From positions 1,061,928-1,125,927 of the forward strand of contig BDGG01000016.1 in assembly GCA_001949185.1 (NCBI GenBank): a stretch of 64,000 nt of DNA, given 5' to 3'. The notes under the pieces were generated by a model, which made no database searches, was not told the origin of the DNA, and worked only from the letters and a program-made list of their open reading frames with translations. Each line of letters opens with the position of its first letter. Within the stretch, counting starts at the first letter, position 1. Of the stretch, positions 32,601-45,864 are shown one piece after another. The DNA is from Ramazzottius varieornatus. Taxonomy: Eukaryota > Tardigrada > Eutardigrada > Parachela > Ramazzottiidae. A program made the translations under genes and the position numbers.

Positions 32601-35366
32601 GACTCTGACTTGTCCAGTTTCCGAATGTGGTTGCAAAAGTTGATAAGCCAAGGATGAGCCGCAGGTCAAATTGAGCTTTTTCCTTCTTGCAGCCGCTAAT
32701 GACAAGGAGAGCCGTGGTCCGACGGTGGTAGTTATCTATCCCCTTCGGGATGGTCGTCCGTGCGTGCCGCAAGGTCCGCCATGGACCTTGTGAACAAGCT
32801 GATGCAGGAAGGTCACCAGTGTGGCATGAACTGGAGTGGCGCGTTGGAGCCGTACGAGATGCCCAGTGGCAACGACTGGAAGACTCAAGATACCTTCATG
32901 ATGGAACGCTTGGGCATAGACGTGGTGAAGAAGATGAGGCCGGGTTTCATTTTTGCCATCTTTGACCGAGGCGCGGATCGTCAGTACTCAGGTATTTTGC
33001 ATAAATTTCTCCTTTGAAAATCTAAAAGGTTTTTAACAGAAATTTTGGATTTTCTTCCCAAATTTCCCGAAAGACTGTTCGTTGAAGTGGTTGATATTGA
33101 AGTTTGCTTTTTATTTACAGACTTCAAGTCGGGAATGGACAACTTCTTCGGTATCCCCGGTCAAGGACTCCTGTGCGACACGGTGGAACGAAGTCCTCGA
33201 GGATGCGTGGAGAACATCATGTACAAGGTCAACGTCAAGTTTGGAGGTGAGCTTTCGAAAGAGCCTATTCCGAAACCGCGTAGGAAATCTTCGGGATTTC
33301 AGTTGAGAATTTGACTGAAATCTTGAACGCGTTGGATGCTGTGTGTTTGCAGGAAACAACAACCAACTGACAGAGAACACGCTGAACTCGCTGAAGCTTC
33401 TCCATCGTCTCTTCATGGTGGTTGGTATCTCTCTGTCTCACGGAAAGACCAAGGACGACAAGGCCAAGTGCTCGTATGCTGGCTTCGTGGGAAGTATGGA
33501 CGATAGCTTCCTGCGTTGGTCTACCGAGACCGCTTCTGTCGGTAGGACGAATCCTTTGGGCGCCCGATTCGTGAATCCCGGATATTTTTCTTCTGGATCT
33601 CGAACATTCAAGAAGTGTGAGCTGATCAGTTTCCGCCTTGCAGTGTCTAACGAGGCCTTGTTGCCTGACATTTCCGGACAGATGGAACGCTTGCTGCAGA
33701 CGTACAAGGAGAACGTGGGCAACTTCCCGGAAGTGATGGCGGTGTACCGCGACGGTGTCACTCACACGCACGAAAACGAGGTTGGTTTTTTTGATTTGCA
33801 TTGTCTGTCCTTTTTATCGAAGTTTTCGTCTTTTGTTGGGGAAGGTTTTGTGAGCTCGGCAAACACATTCGACAAGATCGTTTTTCCCAGTGGCGCATAC
33901 TTTTAGCCTGTAACATCGGGAACGTGCGCCAGTAAGGAAGCGATTTTGTCCTGTTTGTGACTGTTTACGTTACCCGAATTTTTTTCCCAAGCAGTTTGTT
34001 TTTTTCCAACTAGCGCACGCTTTCAGATAATATGTATGAAAACATGCGCTACGTGGATAAAGAGTCTTGTCGAGGTATTCGCAAACTGGGTTTGAATCTC
34101 TCTTTCGTTTTAGTTGCACGGTAATGATATCCTGTGCCTGCGCAAGACCTTCACCAAGCTCGGTATCACAGTGGAGCTGGTGCTTATCGTTGTCAACATG
34201 ATGCATCGAACCCGCTTCTTCCGCAAGCCCAACGCTGACTCGATGGGCGAACCCATTTACTCCAAGGACAACATCCCTCCCGGTTTGATCGTTGATGATG
34301 TGGTGGTCGATCCCTTTGGGGATGACTTCTACTTGGCTTCCCATCGCGGTCTTCTGGTAAACGCTTTCATAAATTTCTTGTATGGTTCCAAGCTTTTGCC
34401 TGGTTGGATGATTCGGGAGTGAGGTTCTATTTCTGTCGTTGCAGGGTACTTCGCGTCCCATTCGCTACCACATTCTCAATCAACGAAGATACGACCAACA
34501 CTACGCCTGATGATATTCAAGTAAATCCTTGTTCTTTCGATGGACTTTGGTGTAGTGCGGAAACTTTCGTACTGATTGTGATCGTCTCGTTTGAGTTGAA
34601 ATAATCAATATCTACTTGAAAGCTGGGCCAACAAGTCCGGCAAGGTTGTTTTCCCAAGTGGTGCACGCTACCAGTGTTATTAACTGGTAGCGTGCGCCAC
34701 TTGGAAGGGACTATAATCTTGCCGAGACTGTTTTCCCCAACTGGCGCCAGTTGTTAGTGTGATCGGTCGGGAGCGTGCGCCCCTTGGAAAAACAGTCCTG
34801 TCGAGTTTGTTTTCCCAAGTGGCGCACATTTCCTGTGTTGTTAACTGGAAGCTTGCGCCATTTGTGACAACGATCTTGCCATGCTCCAGCTTTCGCTTCT
34901 GAGAACCTCCCTTCCGTCCGTGGTTTTTTTGTTTGAGAGTTGAAGTCTCGTTGAGCTTTCTTTTCTGTGTTTTAGGGTTTGACCATGTCGCTGTGTTACA
35001 CTTACCAGCGTTGCAACATGGGAGTATCCATCCCAGCGCCGCTGTACTACGCTAACTTGGCAGCGGCTCGCTGCGCTGTCTTGGCGGACAGCATCGTTCG
35101 CTCGTGAGTTCGGCTTCCGGTTCTCCAGTCTACATGGTTCTTTTTAGCATTGAGGCTTAGGAAGGCAACGTTAGCTTTCTTCTGTTTGTAGGAACCCGGA
35201 TCCTCCCCCACGTGGCGATCGTGGCAGCTTCCGCGGAAGTCGTGCCGGGGGACGCGCCGATGTTAAGAGTGCTCCGGTCATGAGCCAGCGATTGCTGGGT
35301 TTGGTCGAAGAAGGCATTCAGCAACACCCGACGCTAAAACGTCTAAAGCGTCTCTCTTACATCTAA
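29657..35366 (+). CDS. AGO: Divergent Argonaute with four apparent frame lesions (possible pseudogene)
   Basis: Argonautes load small RNAs and silence targets. Exons found: 29657-29774, 29871-30250, 30334-30512, 30559-30758, 30868-31010, 31096-31316, 31387-31489, 31613-31688, 31842-32030, 32693-32991, 33121-33246, 33353-33541, 33644-33780, 34114-34356, 34445-34520, 34976-35103 and 35192-35366. N, PAZ, MID and PIWI regions are all recognisable (MID: YGSGQNKIAMVPSNGQWNMP; PIWI: VVGISLSHG, GFVGSMDD, VYRDGVTH, GTSRPIRYHILN, VSIPAPLYYANLAAAR). The slicer tetrad DEDH reads Ser-Glu-Asp-Asn: the GADVTH Asp is Ser and the YYAH His is Asn, so cleavage is unlikely. The C-terminus is TLKRLKRLSYI with an RG-rich stretch before it. 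Lesions: shifts at about 29913-29921 and 30119-30124, a TGA at 30587-30589, shifts at about 32752-32762 and 34481-34485. Either a decaying paralogue or local sequence errors. Confidence 0.8.
32130..32620. repeat. Foldback family A cluster (Argonaute intron)
   Basis: One half copy (GCTCGGCAAACAAATCTGAG, CTAAGTGGCGCACG) at 32130-32180 and two to three units at 32400-32600 with GTGCGCCACTCC, CCAACTGGCGCATG / GCGTGCGCTACTTGG and CCAAGTGGCGCACTG / GCGTGCGCCTTCTG arms. All are in the intron 32031-32692. Confidence 0.65.
33850..34095. repeat. Foldback family A dimer (Argonaute intron)
   Basis: GAGCTCGGCAAACACATTCG, CCCAGTGGCGCATAC / AACGTGCGCCAGTAAGG, then CCAACTAGCGCACGCTTTCA / AAACATGCGCTACGTGG and TCTTGTCGAGGTATTCGC. 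Confidence 0.7.
34620..34890. repeat. Foldback family A trimer (Argonaute intron)
   Basis: Three tandem hairpins about 80 nt apart: CCAAGTGGTGCACGCTACCA / GGTAGCGTGCGCCACTTGG, CCAACTGGCGCCAG / GAGCGTGCGCCCCTTGG, CCAAGTGGCGCACATTTCC / GGAAGCTTGCGCCATTTG. It fills most of the intron 34521-34975. Confidence 0.75.
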
Positions 35367-36045
35367 CATTTTATATCGTGGAATTCCTGTTGTGTTCCGT
35401 CCTCGTTCAAACGAGGTTTCCGGAGTTTCTCGTTGTGAGCAGTTCTTGTTTTTAATCCCATGTCTAACCTTTGCGAGCAGCTTTCGTGTTCGAGTTTTCG
35501 TTTCATTGAGCGTTGAATACGGTTATCACTTTCATTGCTAAAGGTTTTAGACCTTGTGTGGACTGTTTACGGTAACTTTGAAAAATTTGTGCTCAATTTC
35601 CTGTAGTTGAGACTTGTCACTGGTGACAAAACTTGCCTTTCGGGATCAAACATTCCTCAGACTTCTGGTGTTATGGTGTCGCTCTGAGAAACTACCATGT
35701 CTAGGTTTCCAGCTGCGAAAAGTGTTCAGAGGAAATGAGGTAAGTCTTGACAGCCACTAGCTTCCGTACTCGTAATCGTACTCAGTGGTTAAGGACGCAA
35801 GCTTTTGTTTCTATCTTTCTGCCCTGAAACTTGAGTCGGGGTGGAATCTACTTTTGGCTAACAGTTATTGTTTTTTCGCAAAAATTCCCCGTCTGCCACC
35901 CATCCGCGAACGCTGCTGCGTGTGCGTTACTCTGAATCTTGTCCGATATTTTTAGGGATAGATCCATCTTAAGGTATAGTGGCACGTCTTGATCAGAAGA
36001 AGAGGCACGTGCGAACGACTGCCGCTGGTCTGGAAAAAGAACTTT
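35367..36045. other. Convergent region between Argonaute and AGPS
   Basis: Contains the 3' ends of both genes and a decayed duplicate of the AGPS terminal exon (35650-35745). No other coding signal. Confidence 0.5.
35650..35745 (-). pseudogene. Decayed duplicate of the AGPS last exon
   Basis: The segment GTCGCTCTGAGAAACTACCA followed by TGTCTAGGTTTCCAGCTGCG matches the AGPS 3' exon region at 36066-36110 (ATCGCTTTGAGAAACTGCTA, AGTCTAGATTTCCGGCTGCA) along about 65 nt. It carries an extra base relative to the exon and in-frame stops, so it cannot encode the AGPS C-terminus. It lies about 0.3 kb downstream of the AGPS stop, in the same orientation. Confidence 0.65.
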
Positions 36046-38512
<2,467 letters not shown>

Positions 38513-39352
38513 GTCGTCAAAAGAAAACCACAACAAAATTGGTAAACTGAAACTTCGTATTCGCATTTCGAGGTTTGAACTGGTCAATCAAGAGCCCAAG
38601 GCAAGCTTCAATCAACTCGCTAATCATTTAATTAATTTAATAATTCTGCTTCCGGTCGTAACCGCGTTTTCCTTTGTTCTACAGGCAATCGGATCGCAGT
38701 GTTGGTTAACCGTGAGATCCTCCTTCGGATTTATCGGTTTTGTCCGGATGAAGCCGTGTACAGCAGACGCTGGAAATGAGTCAACGCGGAAAAGAACGTT
38801 CTCTCAGCATGTCGGAAGCAAGGCTTTCGTTCGCCACCGTTGGCCAAGGAACATCCCCAGCTCGAACGACGACTCCAACGTTAGTGCATTCCTCCCTGTC
38901 GCTCTCCGAGATTCGCGAACTTCTTGCTGTATACACAGATACCACAGACTGCTTCTGTCAGCACGCTAGCTGTTTTTCGGACGGCACAGATCGCGACTTC
39001 CAGCCGCTCTTGTGTACGTATATGTTCTTGTCCTTCCTGCCCTAACTTCGCGAAGTTCTCATGCGTCTGCGGAAGGCGCATTCCTCACTGGCAATCGAAT
39101 TGTTAAAAATAGACCTCAACCATGCAATCGCTTACGTTAATGAAAAGTTTGTTTGCGTAACCAACTTTGCAAGCGATCTTCTTCCTCCCTTCCACCCGAC
39201 TGCCATTTCCTCGATCTGATCTACCATATCAGATCTTGTTCCCCCACAGACGTGAAGCATTTTGTTTTCTTTTTCTGTTCTCACTACTTCCTTCAGTCAT
39301 TTCCGTTTTGACAGGAAGTATTTCTTTTTGCGGGAGCTGAGATTTAGGCAAG
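38513..39352. other. Divergent region between AGPS and the disordered-protein gene
   Basis: Promoters of both genes should lie here. An open frame from ATG 38776 to 39045 (+) has protein-like composition (TPTLVHSSLSLSEIRELLAV) and a splice donor (TTGT|GTACGT at about 39014), so it may be an exon of an unrecognised gene or of the downstream gene's 5' region. No domain was recognised. Confidence 0.35.
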
Positions 39353-42300
39353 ATGGATCCGGAACTGCGTTACGGACGGGCGTACGTGCCACGCAGCAAC
39401 TATTCCTACATCACCACGGTAAACCAACGGCCAGATCCACACTTGGCGCCGTCGGTCCTGGGACCAGTACGTATTATGTGTCTTGAACACCCTTTCCCTA
39501 ATTCCTTGTCCTATGTCTGTCCCTCTAGACCAACCTGCCTCGCAAGCGAGCTAGTACTCCGACTACCCGCGCATATTCCATGCCCCCACCGACCGAACGC
39601 GACTGGACTCCCAGTACCACCTGGTGGATGCCGGTACGCTATCTGTTTCTTGCATCTCTATGTTGCACTTAAGCTCCTGTATCTCTAGAATATTCCAAAA
39701 TCCACTAGTCATCAAATGGTACATGCATTAGTATGAATGATCGACACCCGGTTCAAGTCGCGCATGATCAATTTCGTATACATTAATATCTGAAATCACA
39801 GACGTTGCCTGAACTGAAAACCTTTATCGTGCATCGAGTTAAGCATGCCAGGTTTGGTCTTTTGGAATATCAGAAAACGGGTTTGAAATTTGGTCGTGTA
39901 TTTTCAGAAGCGCGAATGGTATTATGGAGCTTACGAGGTTCGTAATTTTGGTTTGATAATCTGAACTGTTTTTCGCACTTTAAGTCGGTTGTTTTGCAGG
40001 ATTTGTACGCGCCCAGCTCGAGTTTGAAAGCTCGCCTGAAAAGCGGTGACAGCAACGTCAGTCGGGTGAGCTTTCTATTTTGCATACTGTAGCCTTTTTA
40101 TAGACCTGCCGGAAGCTTGGCTTCTTCCAAGGTTCCGCTCAATGGATCATGGCATTTCCCTCTGCCGACACCACTGTGAAATAATATCAAATGCTATATA
40201 CAATTCTTCTGTAGCGCCGAATGATGGACGACATTCACTACGAGCTGAACCGCTTCCGTCCACCACATCTGGAGTCAAGAGCCGAATATCCCGTGCGACG
40301 TTATCGGTAAGTCGGAAACGCCTAAATTAGCCAACCCTCGATTGATTGCGCAGTGGGAATCTTTCGGGTTTCAGGGATCACAACGCAGATAACTGGCAGG
40401 ACACTATGGATTTGCTGTTCCCGTCTACCACGAACCGGTCGTTCCGGAACGATGCCGTCCAGAACAACTACTCTGGCACGAGACTCAGCCGACGATCGGC
40501 TCACAACAAGGAACGCCTCAACGATCTTCGCTACGACTACGACATCCTCCGACGGGTACGTAAAGCTCCGAAATAAATACACCCTGTTCTAATAGACTGA
40601 CACCATCTAAAAAACCTGTTCAGAGTTTCAAAATCATGATATGTTTTTCCCCAAAAAACGCATGAAGTCTAATGCATGCACGCATGCAAATATGTGTAAA
40701 AAATTTTCTGAAGTCGATGAAGCTTGAAATAATATTCCAACAACTATCTACCGGATTTCTTTTTGCTGTTTCTGAAATGCTTCAATTTCATTGATGTATT
40801 TCACAGAAGTTCAAGCCGAAAGCATGGGCAAATGAACTGAACAAGATTGTTATCCCAAGCGGCGCACGTTTGCACCGATGTTGGCTGGAAGCGTGCGCCA
40901 CTGGGGATAACAATCAGGTTCAGTCTATTTGCCCAGCTCCCGACTGTTCTACTTGCATGGGCGCTTACGATGAATCATCCCGTGTGAAGGACTTTGCGGT
41001 GATTGCTCTTTTTGACAGGACCCTAGGCACTTGATCTGGCAGGACCAGCGGGGTGCTCCCCTCCACCTTCACTACGACTATACCCCGCTATTTCACTATT
41101 TCACCCGTGTTTCTTACCCGCAGGGTCGTATGAATGACTATCCGGGTCTGCCGCGCTACGGCTACGTCCCGTTTACCAGTAGCGAGGCGACCAGTATCTA
41201 CGACGATGTCGGGCCATATCTTCACCCGTCCTCTCGTCCGTAAGTTTGGTTTTATAGCTCTCCTTCTAGCTCTCTAGTCGGCGATACCCTCACAAGTACT
41301 CTCTGTTTGTGTCACTGCCATCATGCTTGCTATGCACGATGTTCTGCACCTAGTTTATTTTTCGGCAGATGTTAGTTCTTAAACTTATGGGCTCTGACAT
41401 TGTGGTTTAGTGGTTGGACTCGGTGAATGCCATCCTCTGTCCCTTACGTCATTCTTTTGGCAATTATTAATAGAACAGAAGGAAACTTTTCCGTGACTTC
41501 TGCCATGACGGTTCAACATGCTAATGAATACTTTTCCCCCGATTGAACTTCAGCAGCTGCATGCTTGGCAGAATCTTACTATTTTGGGCTGCAAAAGTCT
41601 CAAGATCAATTTTCGCATAGCAAACATATTTCCCCCACAATTCGTTAACAGATTCACCTTAAGAACGCTATAAGACCCTAATTCAGTCCTTGCGAAGCAA
41701 ACGAAAGACGCGAAGGTGAAAAACCAGAAAGCACAGTTCTGTCCACTACTGTCTACCATATTCCCAACATACCTATATTGAGCCATCCGGGGCACTCTGA
41801 CGTTGTGAATGTGCGCCATTTTGTTTTGTCCGCCTTTTTGTCCGTCGAACGCCAGTATTGATGTCTTCCCTGCAATGCCATTCCAACGCGAATGAGTTCA
41901 AGTCGACAGTATAAACTGGTAATTAACTCTTTGGAACCTCATCGAAATCTGCTCATAAGAACTGTTTTCTGATTGTAGGAGTCCGACCCTCAAACCACTC
42001 CGAGGAGTGCCCGCTTACAGACCGTACGAGGAATGGCTGCCCACCACATCGCACAGCTTCAGTGTTCCCGCTAGATACTTGGTCAGGCCGGAACCTTACC
42101 GAGCCAAGAGCGTTCCCCGATCCAGATTCTGTAAGGTTTGACTTTATCAAATGCGAGCTCGCCATTCAAAAAACCAACAGGATCGTTTTTCCCAAGTGCC
42201 GCACGCTTCCAACCAGTAACACTGAGAACGTGCGCAACTTCGGAGTGTTTTCTCAAATCGCGCACGGTCTTAGTTTTATTGGCTGGAAGCTTCCGCCACT

Positions 42301-44584
42301 TGTAAACAATCTTGTCGAGTTTGTTCGCGAGCTTCCAAAAACGGAATCAAGATATGAAAGCTTTTGTTGGCTCAGATGGTGGACACCGAGCGAAGACTCC
42401 GGACTACTTTCCAACCTACGGTGGTAGAGGCAAGTCCGCCAGTCCACCCAGGCGTTCAACCTACGTCCCCAGCTACACACCGTCCACCTACACACCTTCG
42501 TCGTACTCCCCATCGTCAACCTACGAAAGTCCCGCAAGACCGTCAAGAAGAGCTCAAACCGTGGAGCCGTCGTCGGACTATACTCCGTCGAGGCCTCGTG
42601 TAAGTCCAGTCAAGAGTGCAGCTCGAAGCGTTCTCCCTGAGGGATGTTCTTTGAAGTCCTCTTTTCGTCACAGAAAGTTACATACGACGTCGAACCAGTT
42701 CCAGACCGCCCAAGAGCCAAAGCACGCGACGTGTCGCCTCCAACAGAGCGGCCATCTCGTAGTAGTCGGCCCAAAGATGACGATGAAGCACCCCGACCAA
42801 CTCGTGCTACTCGCTTTGCTCCGACCGAGGAGGAGCCCAACTTGGAGAAGCGCCGCATACCGTCAGTTAGCGCTGACCAGCCGGTTGACCGAGCTGTTCC
42901 GAACATCGACGCGCAGGAACCAGCTGCGAAAGCACCGAAGCCATCGGTCACGGAAGAACCCGAAGCCGAGGCTGCACCAGAGGCAGAGAAAGCGACACCA
43001 GCTGAAGAAGAGGCAGCGCCAGACGTCCAGCCACAGCCCGAACCGGAAGCTGAACAGCCGGCACAGGAAGAACCGGTAACACTTAGAGCCATACATTTAC
43101 TTTCGTTTCCGGTGACGTTTGTCAATATTGAAACGCTCGGTAAGCAAGCTCGGCAAAATCGGTTTGTCCAAGTGGCGCACACTTCCAGCCAACTACACTC
43201 AAAACATGCGCCAATTGGATAAACGGTCCTGACGAGCTCAGTCGCCCAAGTGGCGCACGCTTCCAGTCTCAATCAATGAGAGCGTGCGCCACTCGATACT
43301 ATTAATCTAATCTGGTCAGTTCGATTGCCGAGCACGATCGATTTTATGGCATACTTGCTCAACTTTGCTGAAACTCCATTAGGCCAAGGAAGCCACACCG
43401 CAAGCCCCACCGCAGGCTACACCGCGAGCTTCCGTGTCCAAGACGCCTCAGGAAACTCCCCGCGAGTCAGTGTCACAGACTCCGACCGAGACACCGCGCG
43501 CCTCCGTAGCTGAAGAACCCAAGACGCCCTCCAAGAGGTCTTCGCTAGCTGGTTCGCGCGCCGCATCTGTCAAGGCTTCGGTGGCCGAGACTCCGCGCGA
43601 GTCAGTGGCTGAAGAACCATCTACACCCACCAATGTTGGTAAGAACAAGGACGGCCTCGGCTGGTCCACGCCCAAGTCGCCCAAGCCATCGGTCACTGAT
43701 CAACGTGAGGAGAAGGAACCTTCACCGGCTCCCACTGAAGAAGAAGTCTTTGAGGAACAACCAGCAGCCGAGGAAGCGCCGACAGAAGAGGAAGCAGCTC
43801 CGGCCGAAGAGGAAGAACCACAGGCTGAGCCTGAAGAAGAGGCCGCACCGGAGGAGGAAGCTCCTGCCGAGGAGGAACAGCAACCCGAAGAAGAGGAAGA
43901 AGTTCCAGCTCAGAAGAAGGTGGCCAGACAGACTTCGGAGAACTTTGAGTTTGGTGAGGACACCGAACAACAACAGAATGGAGTGGAGGAGGAGAATATT
44001 GAGTCGGTAGAAGTCAATGGGGATGAGGAACACAGGACGACGGTAACGAAGCGGACTGTTGGTGGAACTACCACCACCACGACAAAGACTACAACGTAAG
44101 ACTCAGTAATAGTCTCTTGTGGGCTAAGACCGTATATCGTATCGAACTCAAAGTGAATAAACATAAACTTTAGAATTCTGTCCATTGCGGACTTCTTCTA
44201 GGACCACCACAACTTATGAGGAAGAGGAGGGAGACGAAGTTGTCGAGTACGAGGAAGTTATTGGTACGTAAGAGTACTATGGGAAGTTCGTACTGCTTTT
44301 GGCTGTGCTTTTTATGAGTATTCTTTCTTGATTTGCAGAAGGAAATGGCCACGACGATCAACCAAGCCAGCTTGAAGTACAGTATTGTTCTATTATATTC
44401 TTCGGAAAATAGGAAAGAGGTAAAAGCATGGTAGCACTTTGTCTCACGGTTGGATGTGTTGCAGTACGGTGACGAAGAGGACCTGAATGTGCAGTCGATG
44501 CGGGAAAAATCGGGGTATAGCCGAGGGGACTCCGTTGACCAGGTAGAAGATGTCGAAGAGAACGAGGAAGAAGAAACACTGTGA
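39353..44584 (+). CDS. Large disordered modular protein, acidic C-terminus, unknown function
   Basis: Not recognised. Fourteen exons fit in phase: 39353-39466, 39529-39633, 39908-39937, 40000-40065, 40215-40306, 40375-40555, 41019-41239, 41979-42130, 42376-42599, 42674-43075, 43383-44095, 44202-44263, 44339-44376 and 44465-44584, giving 839 aa. The first 330 residues are rich in Tyr, Trp, Pro and Arg (TERDWTPSTTWWMP, KREWYYGAYE, YGYVPFTSSEATSIYDDV). A Ser/Thr/Pro/Tyr repeat region follows, then ETPRESVxxTP-type repeats (TPQETPRESVSQTPTETPRA), a long Glu/Ala/Pro segment and a Thr run. No transmembrane helix or folded domain is apparent. Exons of 105, 30 and 66 nt begin and end in phase 0, so they could be skipped without frame change. 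A cytoskeletal or muscle scaffold role is possible but unproven. The start is the first ATG after an in-frame stop. Confidence 0.75.
40825..40945. repeat. Well-preserved foldback family A copy
   Basis: One of the best copies: GGGCAAATGAACTGAACAAG, ATTGTTATCCCAAG, CGGCGCACG, loop, GGAAGCGTGCGCCACTGG, GGATAACAATCAGGTTCAGT, CTATTTGCCCAGCTCCC. Arms pair over about 50 nt. Confidence 0.85.
42150..42345. repeat. Foldback family A dimer
   Basis: GCGAGCTCGCCATTCAAAAA, CCAAGTGCCGCACGCTTCCA / GAGAACGTGCGCAACTTCGG, then CTCAAATCGCGCACGG / GGAAGCTTCCGCCACTTG and AATCTTGTCGAGTTTGTTCG. It immediately precedes an exon acceptor at 42375. Confidence 0.7.
43135..43335. repeat. Foldback family A dimer
   Basis: AAGCTCGGCAAAATCGGTTT, CCAAGTGGCGCACACTTCCA / AAACATGCGCCAATTGG, then CCAAGTGGCGCACGCTTCCA / GAGAGCGTGCGCCACTCG. 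Inside intron 43076-43382. Confidence 0.75.
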
Positions 44585-45468
44585 ACTCCGGGACTCACAG
44601 GTTGATCGACTCTATGGTTATTAGTTTGTCAGATATTCGGAAAAGCTAGATTTTGTGACGTGAATGCACGTACTGTACCTGTACTTCCCGGTAGAATTTT
44701 ATTTTCATGGTTCTCTACTACGTCCCAATATTCCCGCTCCTAATGCGTGGCTTGTCTGTGCTTTTGACGATTACAGCTTGAATTCAACAACTGCCAATAA
44801 ATAGAGGTGTATTCACTTGACGAAAAACAATAAGCACAAATGTACATGGACGTCGCAAATCTGTCATTCACAATGGCAGCATCTCCAGTAGCACTATACA
44901 TAATCAGTTTTAAACAAAATCGATGCAAGCAAAACTCGCGGTTCAGAAAAAAACAAAACAAAGGGTCATATCCGACATGGATCATAACTCTACCATCAGT
45001 TTTTCTTTACGTCTGACACCAACAAGGATATGCAGTGTCGGTTGCTTTCCGCTGCGGTCAAGGTCTTGTCGCGTTTCTTCTTGTTCACGATGGCTCAGAT
45101 GGTATTCTCGAGCTGGTCCAAATCATAAAAATCCGTAACGCTGTAAGATGCGGGGCCATCAGAATATACTTGGCAATAGCGGAAAATTTGGCCGCTGTCC
45201 GCGTGATATTTTTCATCATGGTCATCGATAGCCCAGAGTCCATGAAGGCAGAGACCTGCAGAAAGAAACGTTTGGTACATGAAACCGCAGAAAAATTGCA
45301 AAGCGACTCGAGCAACGATGCAAGAGGGCATGTTAACCAACAAGGAAGTCTCTCAAATCACACCATCCATTGATTGCGCGTTACATCTTGATCGAAGCAA
45401 AATAGAGAGCAATCCATCTAGACTGCGCCAACTAAATTCGCTGTCAATTCTACACATTTTACACATGA

Positions 45469-45660
45469 TCATGTTATGTACTTGATAAGGCAGAACGGCG
45501 GCAATCGCTGGTGTGTAACAACTGAAGACGCTGTAGTACATCCGCATTCCATCTGGACACGAATAAGTGCAGACGAGCCATTCAACTGGACAAATGTTTC
45601 GAGCTGCGGGGCAGTGGGCAGAGCAGCCAACATGAGCAGAAGTCCAATGGCAAGCTTCAT
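45469..45660 (-). CDS. Possible small secreted protein (63 aa), low confidence
   Basis: An ATG-initiated frame with a signal-like start (MKLAIGLLLMLAALPTAPQ) followed by a short tail with Cys (VQMECGCTTASS). A donor-like ATCAA|GTACAT near the end suggests it may instead be the first exon of a spliced gene, but no downstream exon could be linked with confidence. No family recognised. Confidence 0.25.
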   Translation of the reverse strand: MKLAIGLLLMLAALPTAPQLETFVQLNGSSALIRVQMECGCTTASSVVTHQRLPPFCLIKYIT

Positions 45661-45864
45661 TCTTGACAAGAAGTTAAAGAGCTTCAGAGGATGGATATAG
45701 ATTCGAAGGATTTCAGAGCTGATGGATCAAGCGTCAAATAAACTGCTGACGTTGGGAGAAGCGGAAGTAAATTAAAGAAAGACGACAAGCTTATCCTAAT
45801 CATGTACAGTATGCCATGCTGTTGAGTGGGTAATGAAAGACACTGATCATCACTGCCTGATAGT

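Noticed and set aside
42312-43079. 255-residue plus-strand frame opposite or out of frame with exons at 42376-43075
   Set aside because: It crosses the intron 42600-42673 in a different frame and becomes a basic low-complexity translation; the phase-consistent exons give the better protein.
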